Of a stretch of 5,908 nucleotides of DNA, positions 5,872-5,908 are shown piece after piece; position 1 is the stretch's first letter; each line of letters begins with the position of its first letter. The stretch is from Desulfotignum sp. (GTDB taxonomy: Bacteria > Desulfobacterota > Desulfobacteria > Desulfobacterales > Desulfobacteraceae), in NCBI GenBank assembly GCA_011390235.1, contig JAABSS010000059.1:1-5908 (forward strand), given 5' to 3'. The notes under the pieces were generated by a model. It ran no database searches. It saw only the letters and a list, made by a program, of their open reading frames with translations, and had not been told where the DNA came from. The position numbers and the translations under genes were made by a program.

Positions 5872-5908
5872 CTAACAGCTAATAGCTAACAGCTAATAGC
5901 TAACAGCT
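5872..5908. repeat. Heptanucleotide tandem repeat, alternating CTAACAG and CTAATAG
   Basis: Five 7-bp units in a row (CTAACAG, CTAATAG, CTAACAG, CTAATAG, CTAACAG) plus CT reach the window edge, equivalent to a 14-bp period repeated 2.6 times without error. The array probably continues to the right. It lies about 60 bp upstream of the small cysteine-rich gene. Between array and gene are two direct copies of TGTGCAA (5852-5858 and 5861-5867). Confidence 0.9.

Noticed and set aside
5872..5908. CRISPR array
   Set aside because: Units are 7 bp with no spacers between them; this is a simple tandem repeat.

Overview
The window looks like bacterial chromosome from a Desulfobacterota (deltaproteobacterial sulfate reducer, Desulfobacterales-like) organism. 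That placement is an inference from protein style and moderate GC content with AT-rich spacers; no marker gene settles it. There is no phage, IS element, CRISPR array, tRNA or rRNA in view. Most of the window is ordinary housekeeping DNA, and the unusual parts are the dnaA-type gene, the regulatory spacer in front of it and the right-hand edge.

Layout. (1) Positions 2340 to 1, minus strand: pdxA (4-hydroxythreonine-4-phosphate dehydrogenase, vitamin B6 synthesis) followed by the first 433 codons of uvrA (nucleotide excision repair). They overlap by 8 bp and appear to form one operon. (2) Positions 2341-2813: an AT-rich divergent spacer of about 470 bp. It holds a good minus-strand promoter for pdxA whose -10 box lies inside a perfect 8+3+8 palindrome. 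It also holds a near-consensus plus-strand promoter whose -10 box overlaps a second inverted repeat. (3) Positions 2814-5606, plus strand: a complete but divergent DnaA-type initiator, then directly (zero spacing) a GlcD/D-lactate dehydrogenase type FAD oxidase. (4) Positions 5810 to 5613, minus strand: a small cysteine-rich protein convergent with the oxidase. (5) Positions 5872-5908: a heptanucleotide tandem repeat running off the edge.

The DnaA-type protein keeps domain I, Walker A and B, the arginine finger and sensor II, but its DNA-recognition signature is rewritten (KRYHATAI where E. coli has GGRDHTTV). It is not followed by dnaN or recF; its cotranscribed neighbour is a flavoenzyme. 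It may be a paralogue or a lineage-specific initiator with altered box preference. The window alone cannot tell which.
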